A stretch of DNA of 64,000 nt, taken from NCBI RefSeq assembly GCF_016623495.1, contig NZ_JAEHHL010000005.1, positions 1-64,000 on the forward strand, read 5' to 3'. The notes under the pieces were generated by a model, which saw only the letters and a program-made list of their open reading frames with translations, did not search any database and was not told the origin of the DNA. This stretch comes from Thermohalobaculum xanthum (GTDB lineage Bacteria > Pseudomonadota > Alphaproteobacteria > Rhodobacterales > Rhodobacteraceae). This document shows positions 37,256-45,713 of this stretch, in pieces (position 1 is the first letter of the stretch; each line of letters begins with the position of its first letter). The translations under genes were made by a program, and so were the position numbers.

Positions 37256-38308
37256 TCACTCGAAGCTCTCGGCGATGCGGGCGAGGCGGGCCTCGATCTC
37301 CCAACGCGGGCCCTTGGACAGGAATGTCCGGCTCAACGCCCGGATCTCGAGCGGCTGCGTCGCGAGCCGTTCGACCTCGACCCAGCGGGTCCAGTCGTCC
37401 ATCGGCCGCCATCCCGGCGCATCGATCCGGCAATCAGGCAGCCGCCAGTGGAAGGTGGGCCGGGCCGAGATCTTCTCGTCCGGCAGACGGCGACGGACGC
37501 GCGGCGCGTCGAGATGCGCAAACAGCGGCAACATGTCGAGCTCCATGTTCCGCGTGGGATTGAACGCGATGTAGTCGTCGATCAGCCGGCCCAGTTCCGG
37601 CGCGTAGCCGGCGTCGAGGATGTGCCGCGCGTAGTCGACGGCGAAGGGGTTGATGTAATTCTGCATCCGCCGGATCGTCGCGAGCCTGCTGTCCCGGCGC
37701 AGCCGCGGGGCGATCAGCACATAGGCCCGCAGCACCGAAAGCAGGTACTCGGCATCGTATGCGGCGGCCTCGACGTTGAGATGCATGCCGAAGCCGGCAA
37801 AGGTGGAATGCTCGGTCCCGGTTGCGCCGGCCGCGCGGAGCCCTGTGATCAGCGGCATCAGCGCCGGCAGATCGGGCCAGCCGACCGGTGGGGCGACCAG
37901 CTCGACCGGCATGACCAGGCCCGCAACGTCCCCCAGAAACGCCGCGGCGAGGCGCGGAAGCTCGTTATCCTCCTCGCTCTCATCCGGGTTGCCGACATGG
38001 CGGCGCAGATGTTCGGGATGCGCCCACCGCGTGTCGAGCTCGACGCGAAAGCTGCCGCGCCACGGGCTGCCTGCCGGAGGGGTGATCCGGAAGCGATGGG
38101 GGTCTTCCTCGTGCAGTGCCGAGCCCGGACCGAGCGCCCGGGTCACGGCTCGTGCCGCGTCGAAGGCGGTCAGTTGCCCGAACTCGAGCTCGACCCCGAC
38201 CCCGCGCGGGCGACCGTCTGCGCCCTCCGCGACCGGCGGCGCCACCACCTCGACCGCGTCATGGAAACGCTCGTGGGACCCGCGGCGGGACTCCTCGCTG
38301 TTCATCAT
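37256..38308 (-). CDS. amidoligase family protein (Amidoligase_2)
   Basis: A 350-residue protein of the predicted ATP-grasp-like/COOH-NH2 ligase 'amidoligase' family. The family start GVELEFGQLTAFDAAR appears at about residue 37, SFRVELDTRW follows, and a central GFGMHLNVEAAAYD carries the conserved His/Asn. These enzymes were predicted to form amide bonds with amino-acid or peptide substrates, usually beside a glutamine amidotransferase gene. No amidotransferase is next to it here; neighbours are a flavoprotein and a small HNH protein. Substrate unknown. Confidence 0.85.
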   Translation of the reverse strand: MMNSEESRRGSHERFHDAVEVVAPPVAEGADGRPRGVGVELEFGQLTAFDAARAVTRALGPGSALHEEDPHRFRITPPAGSPWRGSFRVELDTRWAHPEHLRRHVGNPDESEEDNELPRLAAAFLGDVAGLVMPVELVAPPVGWPDLPALMPLITGLRAAGATGTEHSTFAGFGMHLNVEAAAYDAEYLLSVLRAYVLIAPRLRRDSRLATIRRMQNYINPFAVDYARHILDAGYAPELGRLIDDYIAFNPTRNMELDMLPLFAHLDAPRVRRRLPDEKISARPTFHWRLPDCRIDAPGWRPMDDWTRWVEVERLATQPLEIRALSRTFLSKGPRWEIEARLARIAESFE

Positions 38309-38430
38309 GCCTGATGCTCCGCGTCGTCGCCGGGTGGCCGGCCCGTGCCTCGTAAGACAATGTGGCGTCCGCTCGGGCGCGCCGCAATGGGGACTGGCCG
38401 AGGATCACCCGCAGCGCTAGCTTCTGGGCC

Positions 38431-38736
38431 ATGACACCGGGCGAGGATCCGATCTGTCCGCTCTGCAAGCGGCCCATCCCTCCAAGGGCGAAACGATCGC
38501 TGCACCATCTGGTTCCGCGGCTTAAGGGCGGGGCCGGCGGTCCCGTCGTCCTGCTCCACCAGATCTGCCATAACGAGATCCACGCGACCCTGAGCGAGGC
38601 CGAACTTGCCCGCGGCTACGACAGCATCGAGGCATTGCGCGCCCACCCCCGCATCGCGCGATTCGTTTCCTGGGTGGCCCGGCGTAACCCGGCCTTCCAC
38701 AGCCGCAGCGACGGGCGCGGAAGACGGCGACGGTGA
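38431..38736 (+). CDS. small HNH-type nuclease domain protein
   Basis: A 101-residue protein with an HNH module: zinc ligands in CPLCKR (Cys9, Cys12), the catalytic-histidine segment LHHLVPR (His25-His26), and HQICHNEIH (His43 to His51) supplying the second cysteine and the N/H residues. It lacks any extra domain, so its target is unknown; stand-alone HNH proteins of this size occur widely and are not necessarily defence genes. ATG 38431 starts just before the zinc motif. It is divergent from the amidoligase gene. Confidence 0.85.
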   Translation: MTPGEDPICPLCKRPIPPRAKRSLHHLVPRLKGGAGGPVVLLHQICHNEIHATLSEAELARGYDSIEALRAHPRIARFVSWVARRNPAFHSRSDGRGRRRR

Positions 38737-38834
38737 TCCCGGCGGCACCGGCGCGCAGGTCGCACGCGCGCTCTGGGCGCGGGCGGCGGGCTCTGCTATC
38801 TCGACACCGGAACGAGCGAAGGCGGGGAGTTGAA

Positions 38835-39671
38835 ATGGCCGGGCCGAGAACGATCCTGATCACCGGCTGCTCGTCGGGCATCGGTCATCACGCGGCACAC
38901 GAACTCGCGCGACGCGGCTGGCAGGTGCTCGCGACCTGCCGCAAGGAGGAAGACTGCGCGCGCCTGCGCGACGAGGGGCTCGAAAGCTTTCGGCTCGACT
39001 ACCAGGACAACGCCTCGATCCACGCCGCCTTCGGGACCGCGATGGAGCGCAGCGGCGGCCGGCTCGACGCGCTGTTCAACAACGGTGCCTTCGCCCAGCC
39101 CGGCGCCGTCGAGGACCTGCCGACCGACGCGCTGCGCGCGAGCTTCGAGGCGAATTTCTTCGGATGGCACGAGCTTACCCGGCTGGTGCTGCCGGTGATG
39201 CGCCGCCAGGGGCAGGGGCGACTGATCCAGTGCTCGAGCGTGCTGGGTTTCTCGGCGCTGAGGATGCGTGGCGCCTATATCGCGACCAAGCACGCGATCG
39301 AAGGATATACCGATACCCTGCGCCTCGAGTTGAGGGGCAGCGGGATCCATGTCGTGCTGCTCGAGCCGGGTCCGATCAAGACCCGCATGCGCGAGAACGC
39401 CCAGGCCCATTACGAGCGCTGGATCGACCGCGAGAACACGCACTGGGCTGAGTTCTACCGAAGCACGCTCGAGCCTCGGCTCTACAAGAAGAACCCGCCG
39501 CCGGACGTCGGCGAGCTGTCCTGCCGGGCCACGACGGAAAAGGTGCTCGTGGCGCTCGAGGCGGCCCGGCCGCGCCCCCGCTACTACGTCACGCGGCCCA
39601 CGCATCTGGTGGGTGCGATGAAACGGCTTTTGCCCACGCGCTGGATGGATGCGATCATGGGGGTGCAATGA
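38835..39671 (+). CDS. SDR family oxidoreductase
   Basis: A 278-residue short-chain dehydrogenase. The cofactor loop TGCSSGIG is at residues 10-17, the NNGA motif at about 82-85, and the catalytic set is Ser134/135, Tyr148 and Lys152 (YIATK). The DTL and GIHVVLLEPGPIKTRM segments follow. The substrate is unknown. ATG 38835 has a GGGGAG ribosome binding site. A separate ATG upstream exists, but the leader is not protein-like. Confidence 0.92.
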   Translation: MAGPRTILITGCSSGIGHHAAHELARRGWQVLATCRKEEDCARLRDEGLESFRLDYQDNASIHAAFGTAMERSGGRLDALFNNGAFAQPGAVEDLPTDALRASFEANFFGWHELTRLVLPVMRRQGQGRLIQCSSVLGFSALRMRGAYIATKHAIEGYTDTLRLELRGSGIHVVLLEPGPIKTRMRENAQAHYERWIDRENTHWAEFYRSTLEPRLYKKNPPPDVGELSCRATTEKVLVALEAARPRPRYYVTRPTHLVGAMKRLLPTRWMDAIMGVQ

Positions 39672-39735
39672 CAAGGGACGCGACGCCGCTGCGACGCAAA
39701 CTCACCCTGTCCGTTCACATCGGGGCGCGCTAGGT

Positions 39736-39945
39736 ATGCTGTCCATGTCAGGTATCTTCTTCTATCTCGCGGCGGCGGCCTGTCTCGCGACGCTTGCCGT
39801 CCTCTTGATCGGCATCGGCGGCTTCGGGTCGGGCAAGGCCTCGCCGCGCTTCTCGAACCGCATGATGCGCTACCGCGTCATCGCGCAGGCGATTGCGATC
39901 GTGCTGCTTCTGATGATGGTCTGGTTTGCCAAGCAGGGAATGTGA
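39736..39945 (+). CDS. twin transmembrane helix small protein
   Basis: A 69-residue membrane protein with two hydrophobic helices (about residues 8-28 and 47-65) joined by a basic loop (SPRFSNRMMRYR). It matches the small HIG1-like 'twin transmembrane helix' proteins that commonly sit before a PduO-type adenosyltransferase and ETF genes in alphaproteobacteria, as here. Relatives of HIG1 associate with respiratory complexes, but no role is shown for this one. The adenosyltransferase gene starts 3 bases after its stop. Confidence 0.83.
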   Translation: MLSMSGIFFYLAAAACLATLAVLLIGIGGFGSGKASPRFSNRMMRYRVIAQAIAIVLLLMMVWFAKQGM

Positions 39946-39948
39946 CGG

Positions 39949-40521
39949 ATGGTGGTGCTCAACCGGATCTACACGCGGACGGGTGACGCGGGCGAGACGG
40001 CGCTTGGTGACGGCAGCCGCGTGGCCAAGCATTCGGCGCGCGTCGCGGCTTACGGCACGGTCGACGAGCTCAACTCGGTCGCGGGTCTCGCGCGGCTTCA
40101 TGCCGAGGGCGAGATGGACGTGAGCCTCGCGCGCATCCAGAACGATCTCTTCGACCTCGGCGCGGATCTCTGCCGGCCCAACATGGACCGCGACGCCGAG
40201 GCCGAGTACCCGCCGCTGAGGGTCGCGGCCGCGCAGGTCGAGAGGCTTGAGCGCGAGATCGATGCGATGAACACCCGCCTTCAGCCCCTGCGGAGCTTCG
40301 TGCTTCCGGGCGGATCGGCGCTGTCGGCGCATCTGCACATGTGCCGCACGGTCTGCCGCAGGGCCGAGCGCCTTACCGTCGAGCTTGCGACGACCGAAGG
40401 GGTCAACGAGTCGGCGATCCGCTATCTCAACCGCCTGTCGGACTGGTTCTTCGTGGCATCGCGCATCGCCAATGATGACGGGCGCGCCGACGTGCTTTGG
40501 GTGCCCGGCGCGAACCGCTGA
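39949..40521 (+). CDS. PduO-type cob(I)yrinic acid a,c-diamide adenosyltransferase
   Basis: A 190-residue trimeric ATP:cob(I)alamin adenosyltransferase. The ATP-binding N-terminus reads TRTGDAGETALGDGSRVAK (residues about 6-24), with YGTVDELNSV and the C-terminal helix RRAERLTVELA. It makes adenosylcobalamin, the cofactor of methylmalonyl-CoA and ethylmalonyl-CoA mutases. Placement near etfBA and 3-hydroxybutyryl-CoA dehydrogenase links it to acyl-CoA metabolism. The next gene appears to start inside its last codons. Confidence 0.93.
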   Translation: MVVLNRIYTRTGDAGETALGDGSRVAKHSARVAAYGTVDELNSVAGLARLHAEGEMDVSLARIQNDLFDLGADLCRPNMDRDAEAEYPPLRVAAAQVERLEREIDAMNTRLQPLRSFVLPGGSALSAHLHMCRTVCRRAERLTVELATTEGVNESAIRYLNRLSDWFFVASRIANDDGRADVLWVPGANR

Positions 40522-41444
40522 TCGCGGCGCGCCGCACCGACGCGGGGGGCGTCTCGCGATGCCTTCCGCGCGCCCGGCGCGCATGGGCGAGGCTGGCGGG
40601 GCTTGTCGCGCTGGCCATGATCGGCGCGCCGCTCGCGGCATCCGCCCGCCCGCCCGAGCCGCCGCCAGCCCCCTCCGTCGCGCCCGAGAGCCCGGAAGGG
40701 CTTTGCCACACCATCGAGAATGCGGCGCATGAACACGATCTGCCGCCCGAGTTCCTCGCCCGGCTGATCTGGAAGGAAAGCCGCTTCGATGTGCGCGCGG
40801 TCAGTCCGAAGGGCGCGCTTGGCGTTGCACAGTTCATGCCCGCGACCGCCCGCCTGCGGGGACTCGACGACCCCTTCGACCCGCAACAGGCGATCTCCGC
40901 ATCGGCGCGCTACCTGTCGGACCTCAAGGTGCTCTTCGGCAATCTCGGCCTCGCCGCCGCAGCCTACAACGCAGGCGAGGATCGGGTGGGCCGCTACGTC
41001 GCGCGGAGGTCCGGCCTGCCAGCCGAGACGCATGACTACGTGCTGTCGATCACCTTCCGGCCGGCCGAGTGGTTCAGGACGCCGGGACGCGAGCTCGAGC
41101 CACGCCCGCTCGATCCCGAACGCTCCTTCCGCGAGGCCTGCGCGATGCTGCCGGTTGTCCCCACGCGCGCCGCGCTGTTCGAGGGGGCGGACTGGCAGCC
41201 ATGGGGTGTGCAGGTTGCGGGGCATTTGCGGCGCTCGGTCGCGCTGAGGCATTTTTCCCGCGTGCAGGCGCGCTATGCGTCGATCATCGGCACGCGAATG
41301 CCGATGCTGGTGCGGGCGCGGGCCGCGACGGGGCCGCGCCGCATTTGGTCGGTCCGCCTTGGCGCCGACACGCGGTCCGAGGCGGCAAAGCTTTGCGCGC
41401 GGCTGCGCGCGGCCGGGGCGCCCTGTCTTGTCCGCCGCAACTGA
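40497..41444 (+). CDS. lytic transglycosylase (SLT domain)
   Basis: A 315-residue murein transglycosylase if the TTG at 40497 is the start; a later ATG at 40617 would remove part of the signal peptide. A hydrophobic export segment (about residues 31-49, ARLAGLVALAMIGAPLAAS) is followed by a Pro-rich linker and the SLT domain: the catalytic Glu is at about residue 94 in IWKESRFD, with PKGALGVAQFMPAT and AAAYNAGEDRV. The C-terminus (IWSVRLGADTRSEAAKLCARL) resembles a degenerate SPOR repeat. It acts in the periplasm on peptidoglycan. The start is uncertain. Confidence 0.82.
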   Translation: MGARREPLIAARRTDAGGVSRCLPRARRAWARLAGLVALAMIGAPLAASARPPEPPPAPSVAPESPEGLCHTIENAAHEHDLPPEFLARLIWKESRFDVRAVSPKGALGVAQFMPATARLRGLDDPFDPQQAISASARYLSDLKVLFGNLGLAAAAYNAGEDRVGRYVARRSGLPAETHDYVLSITFRPAEWFRTPGRELEPRPLDPERSFREACAMLPVVPTRAALFEGADWQPWGVQVAGHLRRSVALRHFSRVQARYASIIGTRMPMLVRARAATGPRRIWSVRLGADTRSEAAKLCARLRAAGAPCLVRRN

Positions 41445-41718
41445 GGCTCCTCGCCTGACCGTGCGGGCGCGCGGCCGATGTCTGGTGGCATGCGGGAGGG
41501 GATCGCCGCCTGCGTCAGATCGCCCCCCTTTGCGCGGGTTGCCCGTGGCCTCGCGGCTGGCGTAGGTCAGACGGGTTTCTGGCGATTCCCCGTCAATGCG
41601 CGTCGCTTTTTTCCTACGTTTGCCGTCGCGAGTGCGCTAAGGGATGCGCCGGATAGGAACAGGATGAGTGGACCCTGCGCGGTCCCGCCCCCCGAGCCGC
41701 CTGGAGGAGAGAGCGCAT

Positions 41719-42480
41719 ATGAAGGTGCTGGTGCCCGTAAAGCGCGTGATCGACTACAACGTGAAGGTCCGTGTGAAGGCGGACAACACGGGCGTCGATC
41801 TCGCCAACGTGAAGATGTCGATGAACCCCTTCGACGAGATCGCCGTCGAGGAGGCCATCCGTCTCAAGGAAGCCGGCAAGGCCGAGGAGATCGTCGCGGT
41901 CTCGATCGGCGTCAAGCAGGCGCAGGAGACGCTGCGGACCGCGCTCGCGATGGGCGCCGACCGCGCCATCCTGATCGAGGCGGCCGACGATGTCGGAACC
42001 GATATCGAGCCGCTGGCGGTGGCGAAGCTCCTCAAGGCCGTGATCGACGAGGAGCAGCCCGGCCTCGTGCTCTGCGGCAAGCAGGCGATCGACAACGACA
42101 TGAACGCGACCGGCCAGATGCTGGCCGCGCTGCTCGGCTGGAGCCAGGCGACCTTCGCCTCGAAGCTCGAGATCGAGGACGGCAGCGCCAAGGTGACCCG
42201 CGAGGTCGATGGCGGGCTGCAGGTGATCAAGGTCAAGATGCCGGCGATCGTCTCGGTCGACCTGCGCCTCAACGAGCCGCGCTACGCGTCGCTGCCCAAC
42301 ATCATGAAGGCCAAGAAGAAGCCGCTCGACACCAAGACGCCCGCGGATTACGGCGTCGACGTGTCCCCGCGCCTCGCGGTCCTGAAGGTCGAGGAGCCGC
42401 CGGCGCGCAAGGCCGGCGTCAAGGTGGGCTCGGTCGCGGAGCTCGTCGAAAAGCTGAAGAACGAAGCAGGGGTGATCTGA
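41719..42480 (+). CDS. etfB: electron transfer flavoprotein subunit beta
   Basis: A 253-residue ETF beta subunit. It starts [17 protein letters not shown], with [19 protein letters not shown], then the AMP-binding segment and the [20 protein letters not shown] block. It forms with EtfA the soluble carrier that passes electrons from acyl-CoA dehydrogenases to ETF:quinone oxidoreductase. A GGAGGAGAG ribosome binding site precedes ATG 41719. etfA starts 1 base after the stop. Confidence 0.96.
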   Translation: MKVLVPVKRVIDYNVKVRVKADNTGVDLANVKMSMNPFDEIAVEEAIRLKEAGKAEEIVAVSIGVKQAQETLRTALAMGADRAILIEAADDVGTDIEPLAVAKLLKAVIDEEQPGLVLCGKQAIDNDMNATGQMLAALLGWSQATFASKLEIEDGSAKVTREVDGGLQVIKVKMPAIVSVDLRLNEPRYASLPNIMKAKKKPLDTKTPADYGVDVSPRLAVLKVEEPPARKAGVKVGSVAELVEKLKNEAGVI

Positions 42481-42481
42481 G

Positions 42482-43411
42482 ATGGCTGTTCTTCTTCTCG
42501 CTGAAATCACCGATGGCGTCCTGTCGCTGGATGCGACCGGCAAGGCCGTGACCGCGGTCTCGGGCCTCGGCGACATCACCGTGCTGTGCTGCGGCGCCAA
42601 GGCGGCGGCCGCGGCCGAGTCGGCGGCCAAGATCGCCGGCGTCAAGAAGGTGCTCTGCGCCGAGGATCCGCTCTACGGCCACCGCCTGGCCGAGCCGGCG
42701 GCGGCGCTGATCGCGAGCCTCGCGGGCGACTACAGCCACGTCGTCGCGCCCGCCACGACCGACGCCAAGAACATCATGCCGCGCGTGGCCGCGCTGCTCG
42801 ATGTCATGGTGCTCTCGGACGTGCAGGAGGTGGTGGACGCCGACACCTTCGTGCGGCCGATCTATGCCGGCAATGCGATCCAGACGGTGAAGTCGGCCGA
42901 CGCGACCAAGGTCATGACGATCCGCACCGCGACCTTCGACGCGGCCGGCGAGCAGGGCGCGGTCGCGGTCGAGACCATCGCGACGGGTGCCAATCCCGCG
43001 CTGTCGGAATGGGTCGAGGACAAGGTGGTGTCGTCCGACCGGCCCGAGCTGACCTCGGCCAAGATCGTCATCTCGGGCGGCCGCGGCATGGGCTCGAAGG
43101 AAAACTTCGCCCTGATCGAGAAGGTGGCCGACAAGCTGGGCGCCGCGACCGGCGCCAGCCGCGCGGCGGTGGACTCGGGCTACGCCCCCAACGACTGGCA
43201 GGTCGGCCAGACCGGCAAGGTGGTGGCCCCCGACCTCTACATCGCCGTTGGCATCTCGGGCGCGATCCAGCACCTCGCGGGCATGAAGGACTCGAAGGTC
43301 ATCGTCGCCATCAACAAGGACGACGAGGCCCCGATCTTCCAGGTGGCGGATTACGGGCTGGTGGGCGACCTGTTCGACGTGCTGCCCGAGCTGGAGAAGG
43401 CGCTGGGCTGA
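42482..43411 (+). CDS. etfA: electron transfer flavoprotein subunit alpha
   Basis: A 309-residue ETF alpha subunit. The C-terminal FAD domain carries [38 protein letters not shown] and the [16 protein letters not shown] block with [20 protein letters not shown] (two blocks). It is coupled to etfB and followed by a strong hairpin. ETF supports beta-oxidation and related acyl-CoA dehydrogenations. Confidence 0.97.
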   Translation: MAVLLLAEITDGVLSLDATGKAVTAVSGLGDITVLCCGAKAAAAAESAAKIAGVKKVLCAEDPLYGHRLAEPAAALIASLAGDYSHVVAPATTDAKNIMPRVAALLDVMVLSDVQEVVDADTFVRPIYAGNAIQTVKSADATKVMTIRTATFDAAGEQGAVAVETIATGANPALSEWVEDKVVSSDRPELTSAKIVISGGRGMGSKENFALIEKVADKLGAATGASRAAVDSGYAPNDWQVGQTGKVVAPDLYIAVGISGAIQHLAGMKDSKVIVAINKDDEAPIFQVADYGLVGDLFDVLPELEKALG

Positions 43412-43434
43412 GCCCCGCGCTGCCGGCCGAAACA

Positions 43435-43470
43435 CGAAAGCCCGCGCTGAAAGGCGCGGGCTTTCGCCTT
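43435..43470 (+). terminator. terminator of etfBA
   Basis: A perfect 13-bp stem (CGAAAGCCCGCGC / GCGCGGGCTTTCG) with a 6-base loop at 43435-43466, followed by CCTTTTCGG. It lies between the convergent etfA and NYN-domain genes. Confidence 0.85.
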
Positions 43471-43482
43471 TTCGGACAAGAT

Positions 43483-43523
43483 TTTCACGCGTGAAATCAT
43501 CGTCAAGTTATTGAAATAATTGA
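43483..43523. repeat. palindrome TTTCACGCGTGAAA plus an AT-rich inverted repeat
   Basis: A perfect 14-bp palindrome TTTCACG-CGTGAAA lies at 43483-43496, and an imperfect repeat TCAAGTTATT-GA-AATAATTGA lies at 43503-43523. Both are between convergent genes, beyond the etfA terminator, where no promoter is expected. The first resembles the parS core TTTCAC-GTGAAA with two extra central bases. Confidence 0.45.
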
Positions 43524-43594
43524 TTTGCGTAGAGGTGTCTGCGTGAAAGCCATGTGCGGCGCCCGCGTCAGGGCGGGATTCGGGCGCGCTGGAT

Positions 43595-44458
43595 TCAGGT
43601 CGATTTAGGCTTCCGCTTCGCGTTCTTCGGCCGCAGGAGCCACCCCTTGACCTCGTGCCGACGCATGTCGAACCCGCCGCCTTTCTCGACGAGATCCTTG
43701 AGCTTGGTCTGACCGTAGCTGCGCGTATCGAAATCCGGCGCGATCTTGGTGATCTGGCTGCCGACGCTGGAAAGCGTTGCCCAGCCATCATCGTCGTCAA
43801 GTCCGGTCATGGCTTTCATGATGATCGGCACGGCCTTCGACGCGGGCTCCTTCGCCGATGCGGTCGGGGGCACGGCGGTGGCCGGATCAGATTTCGCGGA
43901 GGGTGAGCCTGCGCCGGGATCCGGCGAAACGGGGGCGGGCCTCTGGCGCGTTTCGATGCGCTCGGCCTCGGCGCGGGGTGGTTCGGCGGATGCTTGCGGG
44001 TCGTCGGCCGCGTCGGCGACCAGGTTCTCGACATAGATGAACTGCGAGCACGCGTTGCGGAAGGCGACCGGCGTCTTGCGCTCCCCAAAGCCGTAGACCT
44101 TTAGCCCCTCCTCGCGCAGGCGCTGCGATAATCGGGTAAAGTCGCTGTCGGAACTGACCAGGCAGACGCCATCGAGCTTGCCCTTGTGCATGAGGTCCAT
44201 CGCATCGATGACGAGCGCGATATCCGAGGCGTTCTTCCCCTTGATGTTGTTGCGCTGCTGATGCTGCAGGATCGCGAGCGCCTGCACCGGCTCGTTCCAG
44301 CCGGCGAGGTGCTGGCCCGAGAAGTCGCCGTAGATGCGCCGGACGTTCGCTTCGCCCAGCTTTGCGATCTCGTCGAAAATCGCCTTCGCGTATTTTTGGT
44401 TGGCGTTGTCTGCGTCGATGAGAACGGCGAGGCTCAGCGCCCCGGCTTCGGTTGCCAT
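43595..44458 (-). CDS. NYN-domain RNase-like protein with C-terminal OST-HTH (LOTUS) domain
   Basis: A 287-residue cytoplasmic protein. The N-terminal NYN (PIN-like) nuclease domain begins AVLIDADNANQKYAKA (conserved Asp15 and Asp17), and continues with KNASDIALVIDAMDLMHKGK and VSSDSDFTRLSQRLREEG. A Pro/Ala/Glu-rich linker (about residues 150-205) leads to an OST-HTH/LOTUS domain (DGWATLSSVGSQITKIAPDF, LKDLVEKGGGFDMRRHEVKG), a predicted RNA-binding fold. The combination suggests RNA cleavage or RNA-guided regulation. Substrate unknown. ATG at 44458. It stands alone. Confidence 0.9.
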   Translation of the reverse strand: MATEAGALSLAVLIDADNANQKYAKAIFDEIAKLGEANVRRIYGDFSGQHLAGWNEPVQALAILQHQQRNNIKGKNASDIALVIDAMDLMHKGKLDGVCLVSSDSDFTRLSQRLREEGLKVYGFGERKTPVAFRNACSQFIYVENLVADAADDPQASAEPPRAEAERIETRQRPAPVSPDPGAGSPSAKSDPATAVPPTASAKEPASKAVPIIMKAMTGLDDDDGWATLSSVGSQITKIAPDFDTRSYGQTKLKDLVEKGGGFDMRRHEVKGWLLRPKNAKRKPKST

Positions 44459-44689
44459 GAATGTATCTCCTGGAAATCTCCTGCTCCGATCTCGCCGGCC
44501 TGCGGCGATGCTGTCAACCGGCGACCCTCGTCACATGGCGAGGCGGTGGCCTGCACACTTGGTTGGCAAAAAAGCCTCGGGATGCGCCATTTTCCGTCAC
44601 ACGCGCTTGCGCCGGGCGGTGTGAACCTCATACTTGTCCGCTGCAACGCACAATCAGAGGTGCGGCACAAGAATTCGGGGGTCAGGATC

Positions 44690-45565
44690 ATGGAGATCCG
44701 CACGGTTGGCGTGGTCGGCGCCGGTCAGATGGGCGCAGGCATCGCCCAGGTCTTTGCGCAGGCGGGCTACGAGGTCAGCCTTTTCGACATCAATGCCGAG
44801 CAGGTGCAGGCCGCGCTCGGGAAGATCGAGGAAGGCTACGAGCGGCTGGTCTCGAAGGAGCGGCTTGATCCGGCCGAGGCCAAGGCGGCGATGGCGCGCA
44901 TCAAGGTGGCCGAGGTGCTGACCGACATGGGCCCGCTCGACCTGATCATCGAGGCGGCGACCGAGGACGAGCGGATCAAGAACAAGATCTTTGCCGAGCT
45001 CAGGCCGCACCTGGGCCCGCAGACCATCCTGACGACCAACACCTCGTCGATCTCGATCACCCGGCTCGCCTCGGCCACCGACCGGCCCGAGCGCTTCATG
45101 GGCTTCCACTTCATGAACCCCGTGCCGGTGATGCAGCTCGTCGAGCTTATCCGCGGCATCGCCACCGACGAGGAGACCTTCCAGCTTCTGAAGGGCGTGG
45201 TCGAGAAGATCGGCAAGACGGCGGCGAATGCCGAGGATTTTCCCGCCTTCATCGTCAACCGCATCCTGCTGCCGATGATCAACGAGGCGATCTACACGCT
45301 CTACGAGGGGGTGGGCACGGTCGAATCGATCGACACCGCGATGAAGCTGGGCACCAACCACCCGATGGGCCCGCTCGAGCTTGCCGATTTCATCGGCCTC
45401 GATGTCTGCCTCGCGATCATGAACGTGCTGCATGACGGGCTGGCGGACACCAAGTACCGGCCCTGTCCGCTGCTGGTGAAATATGTCGAGGCCGGCTGGC
45501 TGGGGCGCAAGACCAAGCGGGGCTTCTACGATTACCGCGGCGAGAAGCCGGTGCCGACGCGCTAG
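44690..45565 (+). CDS. hbd: 3-hydroxybutyryl-CoA dehydrogenase
   Basis: A 291-residue NAD(P)-dependent enzyme that oxidises or forms (S)-3-hydroxyacyl-CoA. The Rossmann motif GAGQMGAGIAQ is at about residues 10-20, catalytic His in GFHFMNPVPVMQLVE, and GKTAANAEDFPAFIVNRILL follows. ATG 44690 is preceded by GGGGGTCAGGATC. The long upstream open frame is an artefact of GC bias. Together with the nearby etfBA it belongs to acyl-CoA metabolism and acetoacetyl-CoA reduction or oxidation. Confidence 0.95.
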   Translation: MEIRTVGVVGAGQMGAGIAQVFAQAGYEVSLFDINAEQVQAALGKIEEGYERLVSKERLDPAEAKAAMARIKVAEVLTDMGPLDLIIEAATEDERIKNKIFAELRPHLGPQTILTTNTSSISITRLASATDRPERFMGFHFMNPVPVMQLVELIRGIATDEETFQLLKGVVEKIGKTAANAEDFPAFIVNRILLPMINEAIYTLYEGVGTVESIDTAMKLGTNHPMGPLELADFIGLDVCLAIMNVLHDGLADTKYRPCPLLVKYVEAGWLGRKTKRGFYDYRGEKPVPTR

Positions 45566-45713
45566 GCTCGGGCCGGATTATTGCTGTCTCGGCAATATTA
45601 AATTCCGGTGATCCGTCTGGAGAAAACTGCCATCACACTTATGTTGAGCGCGCATTCCGGCAGCGTGCCGGTATGAGTGACGGCAGTTGGACCAACGACA
45701 CCGGATACAGAGC

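Noticed and set aside
41445-41718. Largest intergenic gap (274 bases) before etfB
   Set aside because: Contains the etfB ribosome binding site and a short T run, but no gene, hairpin or promoter that I can defend.
43503-43523. AT-rich repeat near the etfA terminator as an Fnr-type site
   Set aside because: It does not match TTGAT-N4-ATCAA and lies between convergent genes.
44459-44689. Intergenic 231 bases checked for a tRNA or small gene
   Set aside because: No cloverleaf features, no conserved TTCGA loop and no convincing reading frame; I see nothing assignable.
45579-45597. TATTGC-N7-GCAATA between the hbd and yceI genes, considered as a terminator or operator
   Set aside because: Short AT-rich arms with no T tract and no recognised consensus; left unassigned.
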